From: Dasyornis broadbenti
Lineage: Eukaryota > Chordata > Aves > Passeriformes > Dasyornithidae
Assembly (NCBI GenBank): GCA_013397935.1
Contig: VZRN01005851.1
Coordinates: 652,786-716,785 of the forward strand
Reading direction: 5' to 3'
Length of the DNA: 64,000 nucleotides
Shown here: in pieces, positions 37,712 through 49,392 of the stretch
How the letters are laid out: every line of letters begins with the position of its first letter
How positions within the stretch are numbered: position 1 is the first letter of the stretch
Program-made: the position numbers and the translations under genes
The notes under the pieces: generated by a model
Seen by the model: only the letters and a program-made list of their open reading frames with translations
Database searches by the model: none
Told to the model about the DNA's origin: nothing

Positions 37712-38134
37712 TGTATTGGGTCTGGCTGAGGTGTTCATTTTCCCACAGCAGCCCTCACAGTGCTGTGCTTTCATGCACTGGTGCTTTGGTGCTTTTTGTG
37801 CTTTTTGTGCATTGGTACCTTGTTGATAACACCCAGTGTTTTGGCTACTGCTGAGCAGCACTGGCACAGCATCACTGATGTCTCTCAACATTTCACCCCA
37901 CCACCCCTGCCCCCCGTCAAGAGGCTGAGGGTGAACAAGATCCTGGGAGGGGACACAACCAGGCCAGCTGACCCAACCTAACCAAAGGGATATTTTTGCT
38001 TCTGCTTTATTAAACTGCTTTATCTCAACCTATGAGTTGTTTTCTGTCTTATTTTCCCTCACCTGTCCAGCTGGGCAGTGGTAGACTGGCTTGGAGGGCA
38101 CGTGGTGTCCAGCCAAGGTCAACCCACCAGAACA
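37712..38134 (+). mobile_element. ERVL-type solo LTR, internally deleted
   Basis: The U3 landmarks run in order: ATTGGGTCTGGCTGAGG, CAGCAGCCCTCACAGTGCTG, GTTGATAACACCCAGTG, GGCTACTGCTGAGCAGCACTG, GAGGCTGAGGGTGAACAAG and AACCAAAGGGATAT. Immediately after comes TTGCTTCTGCTTTATTAAAC, with an ATTAAA poly(A) hexamer at 38009-38014, then U5 ending in AACCCACCAGAACA. The TATA box and transcription-start part expected between the last two groups is missing. A short expansion of GTGCTTTTT units lies at 37786-37812. No flanking internal retroviral sequence is present and target duplications were not evident. Confidence 0.8.
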
Positions 38135-40638
38135 GTGTATGCAAAATAGATAAAACAACAGCTTAAATAACTGTGACACCAAGTCAAATAATTGAACACC
38201 AACATTGCAGAAAGTGCAGTCAAAAAGAGTAGAGGCAGTATTTAATGATGGAGTCAAAACACAGGAAATAAATGGTGGTTCCGTGAGTCACAACAAAATT
38301 GCATGAGAATACAGTAGTATAGCTATTCTTAAAATTCTGCTGCTATTTCTAAAGATAGGGAACAGTTTTTCTCCAATTAGGCTAAAATGAAGTAGATGCC
38401 TAAGACAGTATGGTGAAAACTGTGGATATGTTCTCTAATTATCCAAGGATAGTCATATTTAATAATTATTGAAGTAAACAGTGGAAAATATTTGAAGTGC
38501 TCCTGTGCAAGAAGCCACTTAACATATGGCAGTCATCACCAAAGCACAGTTGAATGACTGTAGGAGGACTGTGAACGACACATTTTGTGTCCTTCTAGGA
38601 TAACTTTTTTTTTTTTTTTAAATATATATTCAGTCCTTTGGGTTTTTTATGGGACTTGGAGCCTGAATATCAAGTGTGGAACGAGCAGTGAAAAGTCTTA
38701 GAGGCAGAAGGGTGTAGGTGCGTAATTTGCCATGAAGTGTTCAAAGGCTTAGCACCAACATGGGTAAACTGGAATGTAGCACATCTGTGCTGTACAGTGG
38801 GTTTGTAGGGAGAAACCTTAATGTTAATGCAGGCCCCAGCTGATATATGTGTGTGTTAAAACACAGAAAGAGTTAGACTGAACACGACGTTACCCTGCTG
38901 TGATCAAGGACTCCATAAGTTTGTTGTGTGTCTCTTCCATTGTACTATACTAGCATGCAGAAGCGTTCTGTGGGCTGCAAGAAATTTAGAACTATCAGCA
39001 CCTTCAAAGGAGCTTGGGTATCCACCTAATAAACTGTAAACTAGGTGCTCATTGCTTCAGTATTACCTCATTTATTGCACTGAGATTTCTTCTCACTGAT
39101 TTTTTTTTAAGCTAGTAAGTGTACAATATTTACAGAATGGCTTTGAGTATAAACAGATAAGCTACAATATATGTACCAAGACTGGTGTTGAATATAACTG
39201 GGCTTTATGTTGTCTCTCTTTCCACCAGTTGATCTTCTTCTCCAATGAGCCCAGTAGATTTACAGTCATGTGTCATCCACTGTTAACCCATCTCACCCAC
39301 TCATGCACCTCTGTAAACCTGCTTCAAATCCCAACCATCTGGGGCCTCGTTCCCTCTCCAGACAGCTACTCACCTCCTGCTGAGGTGTGTGTACTCAACA
39401 GCCCACTGACACTGGCAGTGACCTCAGTGATGATGTCTTTGTGAGCAGGATCTCCTGTCCAGTTTTCTGTTCCTGAATAAACCAAAGCTCAGATACAAAC
39501 CTAGGCATCCGTTTATGCTAAAAATTCCTTCAACAAAAATTTTCATTTTGTCTTATATGTAGATAGCTTTTAAGAAGAGATCTTTTCAGTGCTGTTAGAC
39601 ATGGTCTGTTTCTTCAGAGAGCATAGATGCAGGGGTCTGAAGAAAACTCTTTTTGATTATTTAGTAGTCTTTTGTGGCACATGGAAGACTGAGTTTTAAA
39701 ATGGGTATCATATCGTCTCCTCAAAAGCAAACATGAATGAAAACATGAGGGAGCAGCACTGCACCTGACTTAAAAATGCGAATAGTCCTCTCTTGTTGGG
39801 TTCACCTCATTACAGGCTGAGTTTATGGTCTTTTTGATTTATGTTGGTTGCTTTGGAAATAGACTTTTATGTATTACCTTCCTTTTAGACAGAAGTGTTT
39901 CCTCCACCAGGTAAAACTTGAATTCTATTTTTCTGCAAATACTGACAAGATAGGAGGTAGTTCATACTTGGGTGAGCCATTTTGCTCTTTATCAAGGATA
40001 TCATGGTGTTCTTTCAGAACTGAAATACTTTTCTAGAGCATACTTATAATAAAGGAAGGAGTGCTCAGAACTCTTCCTGCAGTGACCTGTTGCCTTTGGC
40101 AAACCTAATTTAAAAAGGCTGTGAACGCCTTTTGTTGAGAGGTTCTCTCTTCTTTCAAAAGAACATGGTAATCAAGATGTGATGCTATTCTTTTTTGGCA
40201 GAACTCTCATTAGATGTTCCTGGGGCTGAAATGGTTTTCCTGCTTTAATAATTTGCAGGTTTTGAAGGTTTTCCTCATCCCAGTTAGATGGAATGTTAGA
40301 CATGATTTTTTAAATCAACTGATTGGTTAGAATAAGAAACATTTCATTTTCAACATTTATTATTAACTGTTGTATAAATTGAGAAAGCTAAATCCAGCCG
40401 TTTTCAAGTTAAAATATTCCTGTTTTGTTTTAACTCTTTAAACAAACATTTTAACAAACTTGTTCCCCTTCCCTTGAAGTCTAAATGTTAAATGTAGCAG
40501 ACAGAACAAAGGACTCTGAAGAAGAGTTTTGGTTTAGACTGTGATTTAAGTTAGGGTAGTTTATTCTGAAATTTTCTGGTAATGGGATACTAAGCAAGGC
40601 ATAATTAATTCTAGGTCACTTGGTTTGTCATTATGTGT

Positions 40639-40699
40639 GGCAGTGATTTCAGAGAAGCCTTCTCAAGATGTGCCTCTGGAACAACAGCCATGTAATTAC
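40639..40699. repeat. Diverged repeat, copy A
   Basis: GGCAGTGATTTC, AGAGAAG, CCTTCTC, CTCTGGAAC and CCATGTA occur in this order, as in copy B about 545 bp to the right. Copy A lacks two short internal segments present in B. Similarity seems to continue weakly about 20 bases to the left. Either it is a local duplication or both are copies of an unrecognised dispersed repeat. Confidence 0.7.
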
Positions 40700-41122
40700 T
40701 TATTCCTTGCTTAGGAATAATGCTTAGGATACAGGGCAAGGAATAAACGATAATTGAACTCTTGGGTATAGTACTTGGGTATGAAAACTTCTTTCAATTC
40801 ATGTTGTAGGTCTACTTTTTATAAGTTAATGGAGATTAAGGTCAAGCAGAAGTTAAAAAAAAGGAAACCCAAAAGACTTTAAGAAATGACTTCTAGTAAT
40901 TATCACTAAGCAGTCTCTGCAGCACTACAGAGAATTTAACAATATGAACACAGAAGTAAATTCTATTAAAATCTTTCAGTTGTAGCATTTAGTAACCATA
41001 GTAATGATCAGAGTATGAATTCCCTCCTCATCATAGTACACTATACTGGCAGCTCCTTGATAGTAGATGTTGGCAGCTGCTGTTCAAACACAGAAGATAA
41101 GTGGGGAGCTGATGAAGGTCAG

Positions 41123-42012
41123 TTATTCTGTAGCTAATAACATTGCCAAGTCATCAGGCTTTGCGCTATGACTCGTGAGGTATGGCAGTGATTTCTGAGA
41201 AGTCTTTTCAGCCTTCTCGACATGTCTCTGGAACCACAGCAGAAGCCATGTAGCTACAGAAGCGGCATATGTCCAAAAAGGAGGCAGCGGGTTGCCATAG
41301 TGAATGTAAATGTTGAACTGGTGTTTATCCACAAGTAAGCTGCTTTAATGTTTTTACTCACTATGGAAGTTCTAAATGTCTTTCCATAAGCAATTTCACC
41401 ATGGTTGCTCTTTGCCTTCATATTAAATCAGATTTTAAAGACTATATTCTGTGCTTCTTGACCGTTCTTGTGTATCGGGATGAATTATTGGTGTATTTTT
41501 TTTCCACTGACTGAGCTGTGTGATTTCCAGTGCAGTTAATGATGCAGATCTTTAGCACTGATAGAAGAGAACACGGAACAGCTGTCAGCACATAGCTGGA
41601 TCTGTGCTCACTGGTTCCTGGCAAGACCAGAAGAACAAAACTGCTGAGCTTATGCCTGTTACCCATGACCCAGATGAGGTTAAAAGTGCTGCCAGTTACT
41701 GTGCTAGTAACAGGGAGCTGAGGTGACAAAGGAGTTGTCATAGAAACTCCAAGGGATGGAAATTTTGTTTTTCATACTCAAATTTAAATTTCTGAATAGG
41801 TTTCCTGGTTTGATTTGACCTTTGAAACAACCTCGCTCTCTCTCCATTTTACTGTACAGGGAAGCTATAGCTGTAGGTTTTTCGTATCTCCTGTAACCAT
41901 GTTTCACCTTTGAATTGTGGGTAACCTCATGTGTGCTGCTGACAGGGTTCCCTGAAAGCTTCACAAACAGAAGAAAGAAAAAGACCTTGGCTAATGACTG
42001 GTGCCTGCACAT
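41123..42012 (-). other. Cluster of minus-strand ORFs, possible decayed gene
   Basis: Three frames lie in series on the minus strand. The first, 42012-41704 (102 codons), begins with a basic residue and a hydrophobic FFFLLFV core, like a signal peptide. The second, 41741-41442 (99 codons), overlaps it in another frame and has NCTGNHT and NNSS sequons. The third, 41332-41123, has no in-frame ATG at its start (GTG) and carries a hydrophobic segment (FWTYAASVATWLLLW) followed by basic residues, like a membrane anchor. The layout would suit a frameshifted type I membrane protein, but no family was recognised, no splice pattern was established, and chance is quite possible. Confidence 0.15.
41184..41257. 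repeat. Diverged repeat, copy B
   Basis: Longer partner of copy A, with extra bases after GAGAAG (TCTTTTCAG) and before CCATGTA (CAGAAG). It sits inside the minus-strand frame at 41123-41332, where it encodes the hydrophobic ATWLLLWFQRH segment and following residues. In copy A the same frame gives a similar ITWLLFQRH but then a stop. Confidence 0.7.
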
Positions 42013-45000
42013 CCTGCCTTCTTACCTCTTCATCGTCCTTGTGTCTCAATGTCTGTTGTGTTTTACATAAAAATGTTTCTGAAAATGCTAAGTATGAGAC
42101 TAGATTAAGAGTAAGAAGCCATTTTTTCCATAGTTTTCTAAATTTATCATGTCTGTTTTTCTAATGTGAAGGATTGGGGTTTAGGGGAAAGAGAGTATTA
42201 CAAAAAGAGAAACAGAAATGCCACTTCAGTTCTGAAATACTTGGTGTGGCTCAGCTTCAGTTATTCTCATAGCCTCATATCCATCTGCATGGAAACTGAT
42301 AAGCATTCAAATTAAACAGAAATACAGATTCTGTTCTTTAATATCCTTCATTGAGTCTCTCATCTATTTTCAGTGGTTCTGTGTCAAGGAGTGTATTTTT
42401 TAATTCTTGGTTTCCTGTTGTTTTTTGATTTTTTAATAAAATATTTAGCCTTCTTTGTTTTTTATTTCAAGAGCAAATCTAAATAATTTCATCTTGAGGC
42501 ACTGGTCTGACAAGGCATTCATGTCCCACTTTTTACTGGGCTGTTTTAAAATCTTACCCCCAAAGAATCCAAGTATTTACAACAGTTAGACTTACTTTGT
42601 TTTGTTCTGGTGTGGTCCTGAAGGCTTTCTGGCTTTGAGGGATTTGTCAGGTTAAATAAAGGAAGAGTGATTTTCAGGCGTTATGTTGCACTACTTCCAA
42701 AGACACTGTATGGATGTTTTTGTTTGTCAGCTTTTTAACTGCTTTTGAAATCTCTCTTCACATTCATCCTGAGCAGCTACATTGAAAGGATGGGCTGAGA
42801 TAAACTACATTGCAATGAGATATTTGCAAGATGGAATATTGGAAGCAAAAAATTAAATTAAAAGAAAAATCTCAATGCTTTTTGGGATAATGTTCACCTT
42901 TTAAAATTTTGCTTCTCTTTTGTCACTTTAAACTGATTGAATATGCTGGTTACAAATGCTCCCTTAAATGTCCAAGCCTGGTGAAATCATTTGAGCGTGC
43001 TAGCTTAAAGAATTTGGTTATGAAAATGAATGACTCTCTGCAGATGGACAAAAAGATTTTGTGATGCAGATGTTCTTCTTTCACTGCCTTTCACTGTTAC
43101 CTCTGTTGCTTCTGCTGTATTTCAGGGGTACAGATGAAAAAGAAATTTTGCTCTTTACTGAGTATCACTGGGCTTCAGTCAGTCTTCAGTCTTTTGGGGA
43201 AATGGAAATCTCTGCTTTCAGTAGAAGGATGTTTGATGCTGTGAATGCAAGTGGGAGTCTAAAATTACTAATGGGAATCTTTTGTGAATTACCCATATTT
43301 ATGTAGATAACACAGACATGAGCTAAATCACATATCCATAAAACTGTGACTTGACATAGATTCTCAGATGAATTGTGCACTCAATTGCATAAAATGTGTG
43401 GAAAAGAAAGACATTACTAGGATGCAGCAGGAAGACTACAGTGGAAGTAGAGGTGGTAGAATGAATTAACTCACCTCAGCACTTTACATCCTGCAGGCTC
43501 TTCATAGAAACAGTTGTGAAATAGAAGTATCACAACTTAATATTATAGATGGTACTGTAGAGTTGAAACCTGAAAATCATTTAGTCTCAAAGAAATTTTG
43601 AAATCTTCTGTATTAATCCAAAGCAACAAAATACTTTGAGTTAGCCAACCTCAGTTGAAGATCTGTATGTAGCAAGCTGCCTCACAAGCCTTTGGTTTTC
43701 TCTTGATCCCACTAAAGCTGAAAATTGAATGAAAACAGCTGTTATTTTGTATTTGAGCTTTTAATTTGTAGTCTCAAGGTGCACAGGAAGATAAGAATTA
43801 AGAAAAAAGGAAGAGATTGGGCCTGCCCAGGAGATTTGTTTGAGTTTTGGGATTTACTGATTCATAGATACAAACGTAGTTGTAATTGTCAGCTGTGTCA
43901 ACTGATGTTTTTAATATCTATTTTGAGGACTCTAAATTAACACTACACATTTTTCATATGAGCAGCTTTGTAAATAAACATATTTTTCCATATTTACTTG
44001 AGCTACATAAACACTTTGAAAGGCTGTTTGAGGCTACTTGAGCCTCACAGTCCAGATGAAAAATATTTGGTTTTTTTTCTCCTCTGTGTAATGGTTATTT
44101 GGCCAACATTTTGCAGTTAGGTGAGTCCATTGCCTTTACCCTCAAAAGAAACTCATCTGAAGAATCTCTATTTTATTCATAGATTTTATCCTTAGTTCTT
44201 AACCAAAATGTTTTCTGTCTCACCAGTCCCCAGTTCCTTTCGAAACAAGAGACTAAAGTCTCTTTGACTACAGATCAAGGTTCTTTCCATTTTTTAAATC
44301 TGATTTTGATTGCACTATGGGTAAAACTGGTATCAAGGTCATCATAACTACAACTTTTGCATTTCTCCTAAACTTTATGGATTTCATTTTGGAATAACTT
44401 TCCTATGATCATATATTCAGTTTTGATAGCAGATTGGTAGTTTGTGGAAGTTTCCTTTTCTAGGCCATTAGGAAACCAGCTCTGCTCTGTCTTTTCAGTG
44501 TTTATAGAAAGGTAAATGGGTCAAAAGTCAGTGCGTAAATATTCAATCTTGTCAAAATGTTGAAAATTTGAAATATAATTTCATTTGGTTTTGAGCTACT
44601 GTTTAATGTCATGAATTTCTGGCATGCTTAAAATTCTTTCTTTAATTTTTCATTGCAATTTGCTTGCATTTCTGCCTAATCCTGGAAAAATAAATGAGTC
44701 AGATGAGTGTGCTTGTGGTGATGAGTCAAGAATACTGTCTGGAATACAGGCTCAAGAGAGCAGGAGGATAGTGGTGATTTCAAAAGGGTTATTAATGTGT
44801 TAGTGAGTGAAACTCACAACTCATTTCATCTAAATCAAGACTTGTCAGACAGTAATGTATTTTTGTTTTTATGCCACTTGGGCAGAATTGGACATGTTAG
44901 TAGCAATGTGCGCTTTGTGCCTCCCATATTCTTTTATGATATCTCATTCTTCATAGACAACTTAAAAGTGAGGCAAAAAACATTACATGCTGCTATAAAT

Positions 45001-48000
45001 AATGGATTCCTCAGTCTTGACAACCTAGAAGTGACCGTTTGTCAATTTCTATGACTCAAAGTGCAAAAGTAGCTGAATTTGCAACTTACATTTTAATAGA
45101 GCTGCCATTTTGTATGGGGCTCAGGTCCCTTTAAATAATACCTTTCCTTTTGGTACTAAATACAGGAATGCAGTAAATCCTGTATTTGCAAGGTCATCTG
45201 GATGAAAAATGAATACATTAATATATACATGTGAACATGTTGTGAGCTTCATTTACCTGCACTAAAAATCCTATGTAACATACATAACAGTATATTCTTT
45301 AATGCACAAATAAGAATGCAGATGGCATTTTTAAATTTTTTTCTCAATATTATGAAAAAGACAATTTTGAAATTTAAGATTGCATGAATACATAGCTCAT
45401 CTCCTGTATTTATACAAGGTTTACAATTAATCCATGCACACCGCATTTCACTTTGCAGTAGTTATTTTTTTCATTGAAGAATTAGGCATGTAAATGTGAG
45501 GAATATTTTCCACTTCCTAAGTCTGGTAGCAGGAAAGCAAATTCTCTTTTTTTAGAAACATAGTTTATAGAGACACATACATTTTTCAAAATTGGTAAAA
45601 CTAAATATGAAAATATTTTCTGGCATCTGACATCTAGGTATGTTTTGATAATATAAGTAGAAGTGGTTTTGCTTTTATTTACTTGGATGGAGGTCTGGAA
45701 TCTCCATGCTTAGAGGTATTCAAAACTTGACTCAGGAAGGCATTAAGCAAATTAATTTTTATGTTGAAGTTGGATCTCACATCATAGTTGTCCCAGCTTT
45801 GAGTGCGGGTTTACTAATCCTCCAGACCTTCCCTTGCAACCTTTGTATGACTGTTGAAAAAAATAAAAAAAAAAGGCTTGTAAAAACTTGAAAGGTTGTG
45901 CTGTGTTTACATACAAGAGATTTTAACTTCTTTCATGCCCTTTTTTTGGCAAATACACAAATCCTTGGGTTTAAAATGTAGTGCAGTGGAGAGTGAGTTT
46001 TATGTTTCTAAGTCAGTTATTTTGTGATAATTTTCTAAGAAAATAAGTCTTGCCTTTGATGACACTGGGTAAGCATAATCTCTTTGTAACAAATACAGTT
46101 CTTGAAATTAAATCACTCTTGATTACAATCTATGCAGCCATCCAGGCTACTATGTAGAAACCTGCTTTGCAGTGTCTCTGATTTATTCCTATTTCTGTGA
46201 CACTAGAAATAAACTTCTGAAAGAAGATCATTTGTCCAGGTAATACAGGAAGCCTCTGAAAACCAATTGTAAATTCTCTGTGTTAGTAAAATATTCTTTG
46301 TGGTGAATTAGTAACCAAATATGCTACATAGGAACACCTAATGCATTGAAAATGTGTTCTGATATTTTTGTGGTTAGAACAAACATGTAATACAGTCTCA
46401 ACATTTAGCTGAGACTAAATGGAGTTCAGCACTGCAAAGACTTCAAAAGATGAGGCCTCAGGTGTCTGTGGGCAAGTAGAGGGAGACATATATAAAGATT
46501 TTATTCTTTAAAAGCTGCAGGGGAGCAGAAAAGTACCTTGATAGATACAGCTTAACCAAAAGAGGGGAGCAACAAAGTCAAAACTTCTTTGTTGAAATAA
46601 GAGGCGAAGGAAGCACGGTCTGTGGGAAAATGTCATCTCAGTGCTTATTTGAGTCGCCAGCCTGTGTGTATTTTGAATCTGGGTCCTGGAGAATTAAACA
46701 GGTCTAAGTTTCTCTTCTGTGTCACTTGAAGTAGATAACTGAGTGTCTGATGTGAGAAAGTAAGCGCCCTCGAGAGATGGGAGACACGGAGGCAGGGATC
46801 CTGCAGAGGGTGATCTTCAGATAACCCTGCTGGAAGATGCCGTGATGACAAAGGAAGACAGCAGATACATTTGGAGGTATTCTGTTGAAGTGGAAAACCG
46901 AGTGAGTAGATGCAGAAACTCATTTTTGTGCAGGTTGAGTTGGAGACATGAACTTATATGTCACAGATTCAAGCTCACTTGAACTGTCAGCAAAGGTCAA
47001 CATGTACACAACTGTGATGCTGTTAGCAATGTGTCTGTAAAACCGATTCCAGCTGATGGGAAGAGGTGGACTGAAGAGCTAGGAGTGTTCTTACAAGGTG
47101 TATGTCTCAGTGCCATGAGGTTCTCAGATCCTTCATATCAGTACTACCCAGATAGCATAAGGTAGGAAGAAATTAAATTTGAGTAACAAGGACAAAATAA
47201 TGATATTGACAAGTCTCAGTTAAACAGGCCTTGTAGGAAGACACATATCTCAAACCAAGTGTAACGTGCTGACACATGACCTTTGGTCAGGGGAGATCAT
47301 GAGGAGAAATCTCAGACCGTTTACTGTTTCATATGATGAAAGGATAGAAATTGCATGCTGCATTTTGGTAAAATAAGCAGTCAGCACAAAGTTTGCTAAG
47401 ACTGAAGCCACTTTCCTTTCCTAAGTGCTCCTGTTTAAGGCTATGGTACAAGGTAGCTGTCTGGTCACAGTGTTCTTAAGACAGCTGTTAATGTTAATGA
47501 AGACTTACAAACTTCTGATTCAGCATTTCACTTTCCCCTTAGGAATTCACTTATATTACTGTATTAGCGATAGAAAAGAATAATTAGTAGAAATGTCTTT
47601 GTGAACATTTAAAAATAAAGAACTAGAGAGTCCATTAGTTACTGTATATATACTTCTTGATGAAGAGATGTATGCTCCAGTTATTACTTTTACCAGACAA
47701 ATCCCTAAAATTCAAGAAAAGCAATGATGCAACAGAGATAAAGTGCATAAATATAATGGAATTGCCAAAACTATATACAGGAAATGTTGTCCTTACTATA
47801 AAACTTTATTCGTTTGGTAAATGAATAGAGGGTTGTACCCACTTCATTGCGCTGGAGGCAAAATTACAGAAAAACAATCATTATGAAACTGGGTCAGTGG
47901 AGCCTTATGAAGATTTAAAGTGAATAATAGAGCTGAATTATAAAGAGCCTTAGTACTTAGTTTGAGATTCTGATACTTACATCGTAATTTCTACTTCAGC

Positions 48001-48199
48001 TCTCCCTTTCTGACTACCTGACAACAGGGAGTTAAGAGTTACAAAGGTGTCTTGGAGACAGGATTTCTGAAATAACTTAGAGGTCCATGAAAACTAGGGA
48101 GGGCATGATTAAAAAAGTCCTAAAAAACCCTTTCTTGAGACAACTGAAACTTTACTGGTGTTTTTTACTAACTTTAGAAGCTATAAATCATAGTAGACT

Positions 48200-48450
48200 A
48201 AATCATAGAGTCAGAATCACACAGGCTGGGAGAGACCTTTGAGATCATTGAGTCCAACTATAAATGTAACACTGCCAAGTCCGCTACTAAACCATGTCCC
48301 TAAGTGCCACATCTGCACATCTCCAAAATGCCTTTAGGGATGGTGACTCAACCACTTCCCTGGACAGCCTCTTCCAATGCTTGGCAATCCTTTTGGTGAA
48401 TTTTTTTTTTTTTTAATATCCAATCTAAACCTCCCCTGGTGCAACTAACA
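48200..48450 (-). mobile_element. CR1 LINE 3' fragment, minus strand
   Basis: The plus-strand left edge reads AATCATAGAGTCAGAATCAC, the complement of CR1 terminal octamers. It is followed by GAGATCATTGAGTCCAAC, CTAAGTGCCACATCTGCA, GGGATGGTGACTCAACCAC and CTTCCCTGGACAGCC, and ends in AATATCCAATCTAAACCTCC. This is a CR1 3' UTR in reverse. A T14 run at 48401-48414 replaces what is normally a short TTTCC-rich word, an in-element homopolymer expansion. Confidence 0.95.
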
Positions 48451-49194
48451 CCTCTCCTGTTGAAACTGAATGCTGGAATGGGAGAAGTAACTGGAAAGTA
48501 TTTAAGCAGTGAAGGTAATTAGGAGGGGAATTACAGAAACAACAAAGCCAGTGTGTTGCCTGCTGCTTTCTGTGCAGTCACATTTGGTGTCAGAGCATGG
48601 CTGGCTGCACGTTAGTCCAGCATATCAGTCTCATCTTCCCAGTTCTCCTATTCACTGAGAGGGTTTAGAAACCCAAATTTGGGCAGATAAAAGCAGGTAA
48701 AAGCAAGGCAAGAGAAAACTCCCAGGACAGTGAAAGGGGGTGTTTCATTAAAAGAGTCCCAAGACGCTGTCCCTGCCATCACAGTGCCCTGCAGGAGCCC
48801 CAGCCTGAGGGTGCCTGTCCAAAACCACTCAGGGCTGGGCAGCTCTGCTCTCTCCCAGCCATCCAACCAGCTGTACTGTGTTGAGTCAGCTCTGAGCCAC
48901 AGGCACTGAGCTTTTTTGGGGGTACCTGTGTGAAGTACAGCTTGAGGGTGCCTGATCAGGTCTCTGTGTGTCAGTGAGTCAGGTGCTTACTGAGTTTGCT
49001 GTTCAGCACTTAAGTAGGAGCTCTGTTTAAAAATATATCAAATAACTCCAGAGGAGCAGGATTTAAACAAATCAGTTTTGGCACAAGAAAAGATTTATTG
49101 AAAACTTAGGAAGGAAAAAAAGTGGGAGAGTGCCATTCTGAAACACTTTTTTTAATGAGGGAAAGAACAAAAGACAGATGTGTTTGTACAATAG
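48451..49194. other. Unique DNA between CR1 copies, no gene seen
   Basis: A slightly GC-richer segment around 48750-48900 gives a minus frame (48648-48866) with no recognised domain. Nothing else was identified. Confidence 0.5.
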
Positions 49195-49304
49195 TCTCAG
49201 GCACATGGTGTGACTCTTGGGGATGGTCAGGGTCAGAAGTTTGACTCAACAATCCTTGTGCATCCCTTCCAATTCAGAATATTCCGTGATTCTGTGATTC
49301 TGTG
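49195..49304 (+). mobile_element. CR1 LINE 3' end
   Basis: A very short CR1 tail: GGCACATGGTGTGACTCTTG, GGGGATGGTCAG, TTTGACTCAACAATCCTTG, CATCCCTTCCAATTCAG, then three terminal octamers ATTCCGTG, ATTCTGTG, ATTCTGTG at 49281-49304. It is a severely 5'-truncated insertion of a CR1 type whose tail wording differs from the 5.8 and 20 kb copies. Confidence 0.9.
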
Positions 49305-49314
49305 AAAAGCTTGA

Positions 49315-49392
49315 GCTTTTGAGGTGGTGCTTGGGATAATAAGAAGCTGGACTTGATCTTAGAGTGGCTCCCTTCCACCTCTGTGACCTTTA
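49315..49392 (+). mobile_element. Probable second CR1 3' tail
   Basis: AGCTGGACTTGATCTTAGAG, CTCCCTTCCACC and TCTGTGACC follow in order, resembling another CR1 tail type (GGACT...GATCTTAGAGGT...CCTTCCAACCTCTGTGATT). It lies directly after the preceding tail in the same orientation. Without an aligned consensus the call is tentative. Confidence 0.5.

Larger units (their letters stand above)
38135..48199. other. Ten-kilobase unique stretch, no supported gene
   Basis: AT-rich DNA with no transposable element that could be named. A T15 run lies at 38605-38619. Separate entries cover a local duplication (40639-40699 and 41184-41257) and a cluster of minus-strand frames at 41.1-42.0 kb. The plus frames at 43061-43306, 43725-43940 and 44797-45054 have no domain and unremarkable composition. 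Confidence 0.5.
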
